A stretch of DNA of 64,000 nt from an uncultured Bacteroidia bacterium (lineage in GTDB: Bacteria > Bacteroidota > Bacteroidia > Bacteroidales > Prolixibacteraceae). The stretch covers positions 1-64,000 of the forward strand of contig CAIUAN010000057.1 of assembly GCA_903897145.1 (NCBI GenBank), in the 5' to 3' direction. The notes under the pieces are model-generated. The model did no database searches. It was not told the DNA's origin and saw nothing but the letters and a program-made list of their open reading frames with translations. Position 1 is the stretch's first letter, and every line of letters starts with the position of its first letter. The position numbers and the translations under genes are program-made. Below are positions 52,659 to 61,141 of this stretch, piece by piece.

Positions 52659-53807
52659 TTAAATCGCTGGAGGTGCCCAAATGGTGCAGCCAATGTAACG
52701 TTCTGGACCTGTATTCTTATCTTGGAAATAGTAGACAACCACAACTTTCCCATCGGCGCGTTGGACTGCACGAGGATAACCCATATCGCGACCAGAGCCA
52801 TCAGCGCGCAGAACAATTACGTTACTCCACGACCGGCCCATATCGCTGCTTAAGCGCGCACAGATGCTAAAGGGCTTCTTCCGACTTCCATAAAGCAGGC
52901 AGATTCTTCCATCTTTAAGTTTAACAACCGCAGGCGGATTTCCTTCGCCAGTATCCTCAACTGGATTGATTAAGCGCTCCCAGCTCTTGCAATTATCACT
53001 CGACAAATAGGCAGAGATAAAGGTATTATTTCGAACAGCCACAAAAACTTCATCTTTTGAAATGCGGACAGAAGCGGGCATAATTGAATAGCCCTCTTTA
53101 GGCTCAGGTCCAACCCAAGACACAAAATTCCAACGCTTGCCGCCATCGGTTGTTTTTACACACATCACGCGACCTTCCTTCCCATCAACCTTCGCTACCG
53201 AGACAAATAAGGTACAGGCGCTTTTTCCTTCCACAATATAATCTGTACGAGCAGCAGTTCCTAGGGTATTGAAGTAAGGCAGGATACTCGGTTTTTTCCA
53301 ATGATGTCCTCGGTCGTAAGAGTACCAATAACGTGATTCTCCACCATCTGTATTTGACATCCGAAGGGTAAACGCTAAATTGGGATTCTCAAAATTAATC
53401 CCCTTGCAGGCAACTGGCTTCTGAATCTTAGCGTCGGTTCGCTCAATGCCATGATAGCTCCCCTTGTTCGGAATAAACAAAGCACCTTTATCGTTCTTTC
53501 CCGGGTCCTCAATCTTCCAGGTCTCTCCTCCATCTAACGACCGAGCAAGCAGATGAACCTCTGCCTTCTGACGATCTATGTTATGCTTCTCTGATCCTAA
53601 ATCTTTATAATATCCTTTGGCAAAGCCAACTAGAATCTCATCACCCCAGTTCCATATCCCAAAGTTTGCAGGCCAACCGCCAAACATCCCCTTTTCATAA
53701 TAAACCTTGAGATTACGAACCTCTTTGTCCGTTTTTTGTCCAAAAACAGCTACACAGGAGCCGCTGAAAAGGAATATCGCAAATGCGAAAATCAGTCGTC
53801 GTTTCAT
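52659..53807 (-). CDS. BNR-repeat sialidase-superfamily protein
   Basis: A 382-residue exported six-bladed propeller with at least five Asp-box repeats (S/T-x-D-x-G-x-x-W): SLDGGETW, SYDRGHHW, TTDGGKRW, SSDNCKSW (Cys in place of Gly) and SSDMGRSW. I do not see a clear sialidase FRIP arginine motif, so sialidase activity is uncertain; it may act on another sugar. The start is ATG 53807, because an in-frame codon at 53822 is only TTG. The gene stands beside the GH38 mannosidase on the same strand, 237 bases away. Confidence 0.82.
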   Translation of the reverse strand: MKRRLIFAFAIFLFSGSCVAVFGQKTDKEVRNLKVYYEKGMFGGWPANFGIWNWGDEILVGFAKGYYKDLGSEKHNIDRQKAEVHLLARSLDGGETWKIEDPGKNDKGALFIPNKGSYHGIERTDAKIQKPVACKGINFENPNLAFTLRMSNTDGGESRYWYSYDRGHHWKKPSILPYFNTLGTAARTDYIVEGKSACTLFVSVAKVDGKEGRVMCVKTTDGGKRWNFVSWVGPEPKEGYSIMPASVRISKDEVFVAVRNNTFISAYLSSDNCKSWERLINPVEDTGEGNPPAVVKLKDGRICLLYGSRKKPFSICARLSSDMGRSWSNVIVLRADGSGRDMGYPRAVQRADGKVVVVYYFQDKNTGPERYIGCTIWAPPAI

Positions 53808-53869
53808 AAAAATTCTTCGCAAGTAGTTAGTTCATCTTAAGTCTAAAGTTTAGTTAGGCTTTAGCAATT

Positions 53870-53877
53870 CAAATTTA
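53870..53877 (-). promoter_or_regulatory. -7 box TAAATTTG for the BNR-repeat gene
   Basis: This matches TAnnTTTG on the minus strand, 62 bases before ATG 53807. No clear -33 element was found. It is divergent from the DoxX promoter. Confidence 0.45.
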
Positions 53878-53912
53878 AACTTAAATCTGAATTAACGGAA
53901 ACATCTGAATCA

Positions 53913-53944
53913 AAAACATTATATGTTGCAACATATAATGTTTT
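53913..53944. promoter_or_regulatory. 32-bp perfect palindrome: probable MarR operator
   Basis: Each 16-base half reads AAAACATTATATGTTG, and the second half is its exact reverse complement, with the centre at 53928/53929. It covers the -33 TTG of the DoxX-MarR promoter. Its position and symmetry suit autorepression by the MarR protein encoded in the same operon. Confidence 0.75.
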
Positions 53945-53956
53945 AACTTATATTTG
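53926..53956 (+). promoter_or_regulatory. Promoter of the DoxX-MarR operon (TTG-N20-TATATTTG)
   Basis: The -7 box TATATTTG is at 53949-53956 and TTG at 53926-53928, 20 bases apart. The -33 element lies at the centre of the palindrome, so a bound repressor would block it. Confidence 0.7.
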
Positions 53957-53996
53957 TCGCGAAATAAATAATTCATTCATTTTTAAATAAATTAAT

Positions 53997-54356
53997 ATGT
54001 CAAAAGAAATTTCAAAACCGAAAAAGATTACCGCATGGGTAATTGCCGGATTATTAACAGGTTTATTTTTATTTAGTGCTGCAGGGAAATTCTTACATCC
54101 GGAGCAATTGGATGGAATTAAATTAGGTGACTGGAGAGTAATTATTGCACTTGGCGAGATTGCATCTGTCTTGTTATTCCTTTATCCAAGGACTAATCTT
54201 TACGGAACAGTTTTATTGTCTTCATATATGGGAGGTGCCATTATTGTGCATATGACAACTGCTCAAAGCATTGTGTTTCCAACAGTGGTTCTTTTATTAG
54301 TTTGGACTGTAGGGTATTTAAGAAATCCAGGCATCTGCAACTGCAAAAAAGCGTGA
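53997..54356 (+). CDS. DoxX-like small membrane protein
   Basis: A 119-residue integral membrane protein with four hydrophobic helices (about 13-31, 47-64, 68-87 and 90-107) and the DoxX/MauE-like motif FSAAGKFLHPEQL near residue 25. It ends in a short cysteine pair (CNC). DoxX proteins are linked to thiol redox or oxidative stress in some bacteria. Its stop codon overlaps the MarR start (GTGA), and a MarR-type palindrome covers the promoter, so it is probably the regulated output of that MarR protein. Confidence 0.82.
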   Translation: MSKEISKPKKITAWVIAGLLTGLFLFSAAGKFLHPEQLDGIKLGDWRVIIALGEIASVLLFLYPRTNLYGTVLLSSYMGGAIIVHMTTAQSIVFPTVVLLLVWTVGYLRNPGICNCKKA

Positions 54357-54802
54357 GCATAGAAGAAGAATTAAAGGGTCGATTTCGGAACGAATACCAC
54401 AAAGGCCTGATCAACTTGAGTTATACGGTTAAGCAGTTAAGCTATAATTTTTTACAATCTTTAAAAAAGCATAAGCTAGCTGAATCACAATATAATATCT
54501 TGAGGGTTTTGCGTGGTTTTCGTTCTGAAGGGGCCGTTTCAATTGGATTTTTAAAGGAACGGATGCTCGACAAGCATTCGGATGTGAGTCGGCTTGTCGA
54601 TAAGTTACATGAACGAGGTTTAATCGACCGGACTGAAAACAAAGAGGATCGAAGACAAAAGGCCATTATAATCACGCCAAAAGGTCTCGAACTATTATCC
54701 GCGATGGATGAGTGTGAAGAAAAAGTAGATAAGTTATTGGGCCGCCTAGACCCAGAAGAGATCTTGGTATTAAATAAGCTATTGGATAAGATTAGAGGCT
54801 AA
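54353..54802 (+). CDS. MarR family transcriptional regulator
   Basis: A 149-residue winged-helix regulator. The recognition helix and wing are DKHSDVSRLVDKLHERGLIDRTENKEDRRQ (given as one region, about residues 76-105), followed by the conserved IIITPKGLELL. I place the start at GTG 54353, whose GTGA overlaps the DoxX TGA stop. This gives translational coupling and a normal family length. A longer frame from a TTG at 54302 would run 55 bases into the DoxX gene. The likely target is its own promoter palindrome at 53913-53944. The ligand is unknown. Confidence 0.9.
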   Translation: MSIEEELKGRFRNEYHKGLINLSYTVKQLSYNFLQSLKKHKLAESQYNILRVLRGFRSEGAVSIGFLKERMLDKHSDVSRLVDKLHERGLIDRTENKEDRRQKAIIITPKGLELLSAMDECEEKVDKLLGRLDPEEILVLNKLLDKIRG

Positions 54803-54831
54803 TTACTTTTAGTCCAATACTCTCGGATATT

Positions 54832-55047
54832 TTAATCCTCGTACTCATCTGTTAACGCATACCAACCAAATATGGTTAGTCCGGTTACGATCAGCGGAAG
54901 GAGGATGAAGAATATGATAATCCCAAATACCAGATCATCCTGTTTGCCAGAAGTTAGCTTACTTCCAAAAATTCCGATAAAGTAGTAGGAAATAGCCATC
55001 GCCAGAATAATCCATACAATACCTAAATATTTTTTTAATGTATTCAT
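54832..55047 (-). CDS. Small two-helix membrane protein beside an MFS transporter
   Basis: A 71-residue protein with two transmembrane segments (about residues 7-25 and 40-64) and an acidic end (TDEYED). The start at ATG 55047 (MNTLKKYLGIVWII) is preferred to a longer frame that runs into the transporter gene. It lies eleven bases after the MFS gene and is surely co-transcribed. Small proteins like this (DUF6814-like, from memory) often accompany MFS symporters in Bacteroidota and may be accessory subunits; that role is inferred. Confidence 0.7.
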   Translation of the reverse strand: MNTLKKYLGIVWIILAMAISYYFIGIFGSKLTSGKQDDLVFGIIIFFILLPLIVTGLTIFGWYALTDEYED

Positions 55048-55058
55048 ACGCTTAATTA

Positions 55059-56843
55059 TTAATCGTGAAGTGTATTGATTTTGCGATCTATGTAGATCAT
55101 TCCAATGATAAAGCAAACAGCTGCAATTCCAATAGGATACCAAAGACCTTCTAAATAAAATTCTGGGTTTCCAACGTTTTTCGCTGTTGTCACAAAATAG
55201 GTTGAGATAGCTGGCAACAATCCGCCAAATATTCCATTACCAACGTGATAAGGTAATGACATCGAGGTATATCTAATCTTTACCGGAAACATCTCAACAA
55301 GGAATGCCGCAATCGGACCATAAACCATCGTCACAAATAGTACCTGAATAAAGACCAAGAAAACTAAATACCATTTTACGTTGCTTGTAATATTTTTGGT
55401 CAAGATAACATTACCGATCTTACTTTTGCCAAATTCATGACTTTTATGAATTGTTTTGGCATCTGCAAACTGCCGAAGCGATCCACAATGGATCGTATCA
55501 ACTCCTGCAGGAGTATCACCTGCTTTTAAACTATTCTTCAGCTTTACGCTATTGTGAATAACATCTCCATTTGAGTTCTTGGCATCGTATTTTAGCCAGA
55601 CTTCCTTCTTGGCATTTTTATTTAAATCAAAGGCTAATGCTTTATCCAAGAATAACGTATCTGTTTTTGTGTAGTGAAAGATGGCCCCACTTGAGAATAG
55701 GGAGTCTGTTTTTGTAACGATAAATACTTTCGAATTTTTAATAGATGGATCTGCCTTATCCGATTCGGTTAGAATTGAAGCTACTGGACTATCAATTACT
55801 TTGCACCCTTCCGAGACTAGGCTATTCCCTGATTCTTTCATTGTTTTGGCATCAGTCAGCAAATACATCTCGCGGTAGATCGGCCGATATAAAAAGACAG
55901 CCAACAAGAGGCCGGTCATCATGATTGCTTTGCGACCGATCTTATCACTTAACCAGCCAAACAATACAAAGAAAGGGGTACCGAGTAACAATGCAATCAC
56001 TAACAAGGTATCAACCTGTGACGAGTCAATATTTTGAACAGTCTTCATAAAACTCATGGCATAAAACTGTCCGGTATACCACACAACTCCTTGTCCCATT
56101 GTGGCTCCAAATAGAGCCAATAGAATAAATTTTAGATTTAAGCGGTTATTAAAACTCTCTTTTAATGGATTTAGCGATGTCTTTCCTTCTGTCTTCGCTT
56201 TGGCAAATGCTGGAGATTCGTCCATATTTTTGCGAATGACATAGGAGATAATTACCATAAATATTGAGATCCAAAAGGGAACTCTCCAGCCCCATTCTTC
56301 AAAAGCCTCCTTCGATAAGAGTCCTTTGGTTAGCAGGATTACTAGCAACGATAGGAAGAGTCCTGCTGTTGCTGTAATTTGTATCCATGATGTCCAGTAA
56401 CCTTTTTGGTTTTTGGGAGCGTGCTCTGCCACATAGGTTGCAGCTCCACCATATTCACCACCTAAGGCTAGACCTTGAAGTAATCTTAATAGCAACACGA
56501 GCAAAGGAGCCAAATAACCGATCGTTTGATAACTTGGAATACAGCCAATTAAGAATGTAGCCCCACCCATAATTAAAAGTGTAACCATGAAAGTATACTT
56601 GCGCCCAATTAAGTCACCAAGTCTGCCGAAGAATAGGGCTCCAAAAGGTCGAACGACAAAGCCGGCTGCAAAGGTAGCAAGTGTCGATAAGAATGCCGCC
56701 GTCGGATTGTCCGTCGGAAAGAATTTTGTCGATAACACAACAGCTAAGCTTCCAAAAATATAGAAGTCATACCACTCAATCATTGTTCCAAGCGAAGAGG
56801 CTGTTATGACTTTCCAGATCCCTTTTGTTGTTTTTTCACTCAT
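55059..56843 (-). CDS. MFS metabolite:H+ symporter (MHS family) with large loop insertion
   Basis: A 594-residue inner-membrane transporter like ShiA/ProP/KgtP. The first helix has ASSLGTMIEWYDFYIFG (15-31), and RPFGALFFGRLGDLIGRK (65-82) and RLLQGLALGGEYGGAATY (120-137) are MHS signatures. The second half repeats FGWLSDKIGRK at 295-305. Residues about 325-488 are a soluble insertion of about 160 residues with no recognised domain. It interrupts the usual helix succession after the eighth helix, and the family normally has only a short loop there. The substrate is probably an organic acid or osmolyte. A small membrane protein follows in the operon. Confidence 0.9.
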   Translation of the reverse strand: MSEKTTKGIWKVITASSLGTMIEWYDFYIFGSLAVVLSTKFFPTDNPTAAFLSTLATFAAGFVVRPFGALFFGRLGDLIGRKYTFMVTLLIMGGATFLIGCIPSYQTIGYLAPLLVLLLRLLQGLALGGEYGGAATYVAEHAPKNQKGYWTSWIQITATAGLFLSLLVILLTKGLLSKEAFEEWGWRVPFWISIFMVIISYVIRKNMDESPAFAKAKTEGKTSLNPLKESFNNRLNLKFILLALFGATMGQGVVWYTGQFYAMSFMKTVQNIDSSQVDTLLVIALLLGTPFFVLFGWLSDKIGRKAIMMTGLLLAVFLYRPIYREMYLLTDAKTMKESGNSLVSEGCKVIDSPVASILTESDKADPSIKNSKVFIVTKTDSLFSSGAIFHYTKTDTLFLDKALAFDLNKNAKKEVWLKYDAKNSNGDVIHNSVKLKNSLKAGDTPAGVDTIHCGSLRQFADAKTIHKSHEFGKSKIGNVILTKNITSNVKWYLVFLVFIQVLFVTMVYGPIAAFLVEMFPVKIRYTSMSLPYHVGNGIFGGLLPAISTYFVTTAKNVGNPEFYLEGLWYPIGIAAVCFIIGMIYIDRKINTLHD

Positions 56844-57126
56844 ATGTAAAATTCTTTTCTTAATAAAAAATTAGCGTTTAAGCTTATAGATGATAGATCT
56901 CTTTCACCTATTTAATCATCACGCTTATTGTCATCACCTTTCCTAATCAGACAGTTAATAGAATATTCTTTCTGATTGGAAGTATTTAATTAGGTGGGGT
57001 AAATTATAACTTATTTTTAAGACGTCAAAGCTTTGTGAAAATCTTATCCAGTATGCAAATCCGACGTAAGAGTTAGTTGGGAGTGATGGGTCGTGTAAAA
57101 AATAAACCTATCTCATTTATATATTT

Positions 57127-57915
57127 TTATCGCCCTCGGTTATATCCTCCGCCACCACCTGAGCCTCCAAAACCTTGACTGTTTGGATCTATGTCCTCAT
57201 TAAGTCCCGGATGTTTAGCGCCCCCAACGGTAATTGGCTTAGGTATCTTTTTGGTTTTAAAGATTGGGAATCGATAAGACATAGTAATCGAGAAATCAAA
57301 TGGTGTTCCATTTCCCGTCTTGCCCAGACCAGGAATTATATATGGCTGGATATTCTGATCGTTTGTAACCACAAGGGGAAACTTTGCGCGGAGAGACCAC
57401 CCAAAAAAGAAATTAGGCAGCAGTTCGCCTTTCATGCCAAACACTAATTCTCCCCAGTGGGCACTCATGGGGTGGTTACTCAAAGAACCAACCTTCGTTC
57501 CCCAATAATTAGAAGAAACAATACTATCGGTCTGCTGATTAAACATGGCATAGCCATAGCGAAAACCAACAAAAACAAAATCATGATCTTTTAAGGACTC
57601 AAACTTAACAATACTCATGTCAACACCTAGTCGTCCATATGCACCACTATTTTTATAGTGAAAAGATGAATGTTTATCGTCAAACCATTGCATCCCCGTC
57701 TCAAAAGTTGGGAAGAGGTTTCCTTTATAAGGAATATCAGCTTGAAGCTCCCATCCCGTGCGATTACCAGTTGAAATAGCGGGGAGTAAGAACCGCGAAA
57801 TATCAACCCCAATGCGAGGACCCTCATAGCGCCAAGCCTCTGCCTTGGTTTGCGCTAAAGCAGAAGTGCTACTAATGACTAGCGCTATTAAAATAGATAT
57901 TAATATTCTGATCAT
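57127..57915 (-). CDS. DUF6048 family protein
   Basis: A 262-residue exported protein (signal peptide about 1-21, ALAQ) with alternating beta-strand sequence that suggests a small outer-membrane barrel. It ends in a glycine-rich tail (SGGGGGYNRGR) after GFGGSG. I recognise it as DUF6048, usually paired with DUF6452 in Bacteroidota. Its first 44 bases overlap the end of the DUF6452 gene in another frame, so translation is probably coupled. Function unknown. Confidence 0.75.
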   Translation of the reverse strand: MIRILISILIALVISSTSALAQTKAEAWRYEGPRIGVDISRFLLPAISTGNRTGWELQADIPYKGNLFPTFETGMQWFDDKHSSFHYKNSGAYGRLGVDMSIVKFESLKDHDFVFVGFRYGYAMFNQQTDSIVSSNYWGTKVGSLSNHPMSAHWGELVFGMKGELLPNFFFGWSLRAKFPLVVTNDQNIQPYIIPGLGKTGNGTPFDFSITMSYRFPIFKTKKIPKPITVGGAKHPGLNEDIDPNSQGFGGSGGGGGYNRGR

Positions 57916-58360
57916 TTATTGACTTAAGTATAGATTGAGAGTTAACCTTAGCATCTTTTATTCGTATGGAGTCAATCCCCTTTGATCGTCTAAACCCTGC
58001 AAGAGTATAGGCTGGCGCAAATCCGCAATATTCTGAAATAAAACTAATAATCATTTTATGGCGAACAAAAAGGGTATCGATCTTTCCGTTCACGGTAAAA
58101 ATAAATCCTGTTGAATCAGCAGACAAAGACAATGGTAGGGGAACTCTTTTGGTTAAAGAAGTAGTCGAGTCTGTAAATAGAGTATTGCCCACATCATTTC
58201 GGTTTATGCCTCGAATGCGCATGGAATTAATATTCTTAAACCCGCTCACAGAAAAAGAGCTGATCATCAGGGTGTCTACAGAATCGTAACACCTGTTTTC
58301 ATCCGTGCACGACTCTAAAGAGAGCAATAGCAGCAGAAAACCGATCAGACCAAATCTCAT
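57872..58360 (-). CDS. DUF6452 family lipoprotein
   Basis: A 162-residue putative lipoprotein: the hydrophobic N-terminus ends in LSLESC with Cys18 as the likely lipidation site. The rest is strand-rich with two further cysteines (Cys24 and Cys112), which could form a disulfide. It overlaps the DUF6048 gene by 44 bases, and the two form an operon from the promoter at 58384-58391. Function unknown; the pair may build one envelope complex. Confidence 0.75.
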   Translation of the reverse strand: MRFGLIGFLLLLLSLESCTDENRCYDSVDTLMISSFSVSGFKNINSMRIRGINRNDVGNTLFTDSTTSLTKRVPLPLSLSADSTGFIFTVNGKIDTLFVRHKMIISFISEYCGFAPAYTLAGFRRSKGIDSIRIKDAKVNSQSILKSINDQNINIYFNSASH

Positions 58361-58383
58361 TTTAAAATTAATTTGTTAGATTG

Positions 58384-58391
58384 CAAAGTTA
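58384..58391 (-). promoter_or_regulatory. -7 box TAACTTTG for the DUF6452/DUF6048 operon
   Basis: This matches TAnnTTTG on the minus strand, 23 bases before the start. The region is divergent to the BFD-like gene. Confidence 0.55.
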
Positions 58392-58416
58392 AAAAAATAA
58401 ACATTCTTACTAGGAT

Positions 58417-58653
58417 ATGCGCGCACAACGATTAGTCTGTCTTTGCAATCAAGTTACGGCTCAAGAAATTCTTGCCATTTTAAAAGCTGGAGCTCGAACG
58501 ACAGCCGACGTGCAAGAATTCACGATGGCTGGAACTGGCTGTACACGATGCGTAAGAGAGATTGATGCACTAGTCTTTCGCTATAAGTCGACTCAAAAGA
58601 AAGATCCGCAGTTAAGAATAGATTTCGAAGAACCTAAGGACAAAAGAAGTTGA
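58417..58653 (+). CDS. BFD-like [2Fe-2S] ferredoxin
   Basis: A 78-residue protein of the bacterioferritin-associated-ferredoxin type. The four cluster ligands are Cys8, Cys10, Cys42 and Cys45 (CLC then GCTRC), with the helix-turn-helix-like DVQEFTMAGTGC before the second pair. BFD proteins release iron from bacterioferritin; related domains sit in nitrite reductases. No ferritin gene is nearby, so the partner is unknown. It ends six bases from the convergent pepE. Confidence 0.85.
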   Translation: MRAQRLVCLCNQVTAQEILAILKAGARTTADVQEFTMAGTGCTRCVREIDALVFRYKSTQKKDPQLRIDFEEPKDKRS

Positions 58654-58659
58654 ATTTTA

Positions 58660-59364
58660 TTAAAGCAGAAAGTTGAGATCGTCGTCACTCGTTAGCTCTC
58701 GGGGCGCGATGCCCTTGCGAAATAACCGAGCACTAAATTGACCTATTAACTCGAGTTTATTCTGATCTAATTTAAGCATGGTCCCTTCCCGAAGTCCGAT
58801 TACATTGATCCCATCATTTAATTCAATAAACTCCTCTATTCGCTGCTCGCGTGTCTCTCCGCCATGTCCTTGAGGATGACTATCAAGATAATGCGGATTT
58901 ATTTGGAATGAAACTAAATTCAAGCAATTAAATCCTTTCGGATCGACAACAGGCATATCATTGGTGGTCCGTAATGTTGGGCAGGCAATATTCGCTCCAG
59001 CACTCCATCCGATGTAAGGCATTCCGGCGATGACTCGTTCTCGAATGACACCCATTAAATTAGTATCATTTAGAGTTCGAACTAACTGCCATGTATTTCC
59101 ACCTCCAACTACTATAGCCTCAGCCTCTTGGATTGCTTTAATCGGATCAGCAAAATGATGAATTGATCGAATCTGGTGACCAATCTCAGCAAAACGCTCC
59201 TTAACTTTGGACTCATAAAGATCAAATGAGAAGGAAACTGCGGCATATGGAATAAATAAAATAGTTGATTTTTTTGACCCTAAAAACTTAAGAATCTCCA
59301 TTTTTGGATATTCAAGATAGGGCTCTCCGGGCATCGTTGAGTTACTAATTAGCAGAAGTTTCAT
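58660..59364 (-). CDS. pepE: Alpha-aspartyl dipeptidase (peptidase E)
   Basis: A 234-residue serine peptidase of family S51 that cleaves Asp-X dipeptides. The nucleophile Ser121 is in IGWSAGANIACPT, the glycine-rich VVGGGNTWQL is at about 85-94, and FQINPHYLD near residue 150 carries the probable catalytic His. The start is ATG 59364 (MKLLLISNSTMPGEPYL), which matches the E. coli enzyme's N-terminus and length (229). The frame extends upstream without reason. Confidence 0.93.
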   Translation of the reverse strand: MKLLLISNSTMPGEPYLEYPKMEILKFLGSKKSTILFIPYAAVSFSFDLYESKVKERFAEIGHQIRSIHHFADPIKAIQEAEAIVVGGGNTWQLVRTLNDTNLMGVIRERVIAGMPYIGWSAGANIACPTLRTTNDMPVVDPKGFNCLNLVSFQINPHYLDSHPQGHGGETREQRIEEFIELNDGINVIGLREGTMLKLDQNKLELIGQFSARLFRKGIAPRELTSDDDLNFLL

Positions 59365-59523
59365 AAAAATATTAATTTTGACGCTGCAAATAAGCAAAAA
59401 AAAATTGCAGAAAGAAGTCCAGCCGAAGTTTATTATGTTGGTATTCTTGATGATGGAATTAAAAATAGAATCTATTTTTCAATTTATTTGACGAGTTGAA
59501 AATCTAAGAATAAGGAAGAAACT

Positions 59524-61047
59524 ATGGAACAAAAGCCGATAAAAAAAGTATTAATCGCCAATCGTGGAGAGATAGCTGTTCGGATCATGCGTACCTGTCG
59601 TGAGATGGGAATTAAGACCGTAGCTATTTTCAGCGATGCTGATCGTTTGTCGATGCATGTTAAATATGCAGATGAAGCCTATAATATCGGGGCAGCTCCC
59701 TCATCGGAAAGCTACCTTAACATGGATAAAGTTTTAGCGACTGCAAAAAAATCAGGTGCTGATGCGATCCATCCTGGTTATGGATTTCTATCAGAAAATG
59801 CAACTTTTTCGCGTCGTTGTCGTGAATCTGGGATCACCTTTATCGGTCCATCACCAGAATCTATTGAGACGATGGGCGATAAAATTTCAGCGCGTAAAAA
59901 GATGATTTCAGCTGGTGTTCCTGTTGTTCCTGGAACAACGGACAAAGTTACCAATGAAGCAGAGGCTATTCGTCAAATAAAAGAAATTGGTCTGCCAGTA
60001 ATGATTAAAGCGTCAGCTGGCGGTGGTGGCCGGGGTATGCGTCTGGTGCATAAAGATTCTGAAGTTACTCATTTATTAAGGGCTGCCCGGTCAGAAGCGA
60101 AGACTGCCTTTGGTGACGATGCAGTTTATATTGAAAAATATGTAGACTCACCACACCATGTCGAATTCCAAGTTCTTTCAGACAGACATGGCAATACCGT
60201 TCATCTTTTTGAGCGGGAATGCTCGGTACAGCGTAGGCATCAGAAAGTTGTTGAAGAGACACCTTCGCCATTGCTGACACCTGAAGTGCGAGCAAAGATG
60301 GGTGCTTGCGCAGTGGCTGCAGCAAACGCTTGTAACTACGAAGGAGCAGGAACAATTGAGTTCATTATGGATGACCAATTGAATTTCTACTTCTTAGAAA
60401 TGAATACACGCTTACAAGTTGAACATCCAATCACAGAGCTCGTTGTTGGTGTTGACCTTGTAAAAGAACAGATAAGAATAGCGGAGGGAAAAGCACTCAC
60501 TATAAAGCAAGATGAGTTAACGCAAAATGGCCATGCCATCGAGTGCCGAATTATTGCAGAAGATACCGATAACAATTTCATGCCAAACCCAGGAACAATA
60601 ACGCATATCACTGAGCCATTAGGATTAGGCGTAAGATGTGATGGTTATGTTTATGAAGGCTATACGATTCCTATTCATTATGATTCCCTGATTAGCAAAT
60701 TAATCGTCTGGGGACCAACACGAGAAGAAGCTATCGAGCGGATGAGCCGCGCATTAGCCGAATATAAAATTGTAGGCGTTAAAACTACAATCCGTTTTCT
60801 AGAACGAATAATGGAAAATACTGATTTTAGAAGTGGGAAATACAACACCCATTTTATTGAAAAAAATCTCGCCTTTCTCTTAGCAGATAATCAAGAAAAT
60901 GCGAATGAAGAAGACATTGCTTTGATTGCTACTTTTGCAGAATATCTTTTCAGATTGGAAGACAGCAAAAAAACAACGGTTGCTTCGACAGGAAAAAAAG
61001 AGACGAATTGGAAAAGGCAACTTCGAAAATTTACTTCTAGAATCTAA
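59524..61047 (+). CDS. accC: Biotin carboxylase subunit of acyl-CoA carboxylase
   Basis: A 507-residue ATP-grasp enzyme that carboxylates biotin on the carrier protein encoded next door. Motifs are KVLIANRGEIAVRIMRTC (residues 8-25), the ATP lid KASAGGGGRGMR near 162, EMNTRLQVEHPITE near 294 and HAIECRI near 344. It is about 55 residues longer than E. coli AccC, with a charged tail after residue 450. First gene of a three-gene operon (carboxylase, carrier, carboxyltransferase). Confidence 0.94.
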   Translation: MEQKPIKKVLIANRGEIAVRIMRTCREMGIKTVAIFSDADRLSMHVKYADEAYNIGAAPSSESYLNMDKVLATAKKSGADAIHPGYGFLSENATFSRRCRESGITFIGPSPESIETMGDKISARKKMISAGVPVVPGTTDKVTNEAEAIRQIKEIGLPVMIKASAGGGGRGMRLVHKDSEVTHLLRAARSEAKTAFGDDAVYIEKYVDSPHHVEFQVLSDRHGNTVHLFERECSVQRRHQKVVEETPSPLLTPEVRAKMGACAVAAANACNYEGAGTIEFIMDDQLNFYFLEMNTRLQVEHPITELVVGVDLVKEQIRIAEGKALTIKQDELTQNGHAIECRIIAEDTDNNFMPNPGTITHITEPLGLGVRCDGYVYEGYTIPIHYDSLISKLIVWGPTREEAIERMSRALAEYKIVGVKTTIRFLERIMENTDFRSGKYNTHFIEKNLAFLLADNQENANEEDIALIATFAEYLFRLEDSKKTTVASTGKKETNWKRQLRKFTSRI

Positions 61048-61141
61048 CCTCTGGTTGTAAATTTTCAATTTTAGCGAAACAAAAAATATCAAATCTGTAT
61101 AAAGGCAGGATAACTGGAAAAGCTTTTAAAGACAAAAATAT

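Noticed and set aside
54302-54352. Longer N-terminus of the MarR protein from TTG 54302
   Set aside because: It would overlap the DoxX gene by 55 bases, while GTG 54353 gives a GTGA junction and the normal family length.
56945-56977. Inverted repeat AATCAGA/TCTGATT upstream of the MFS gene
   Set aside because: The seven-base arms are 19 bases apart in AT-rich DNA, too weak to call as an operator or terminator.
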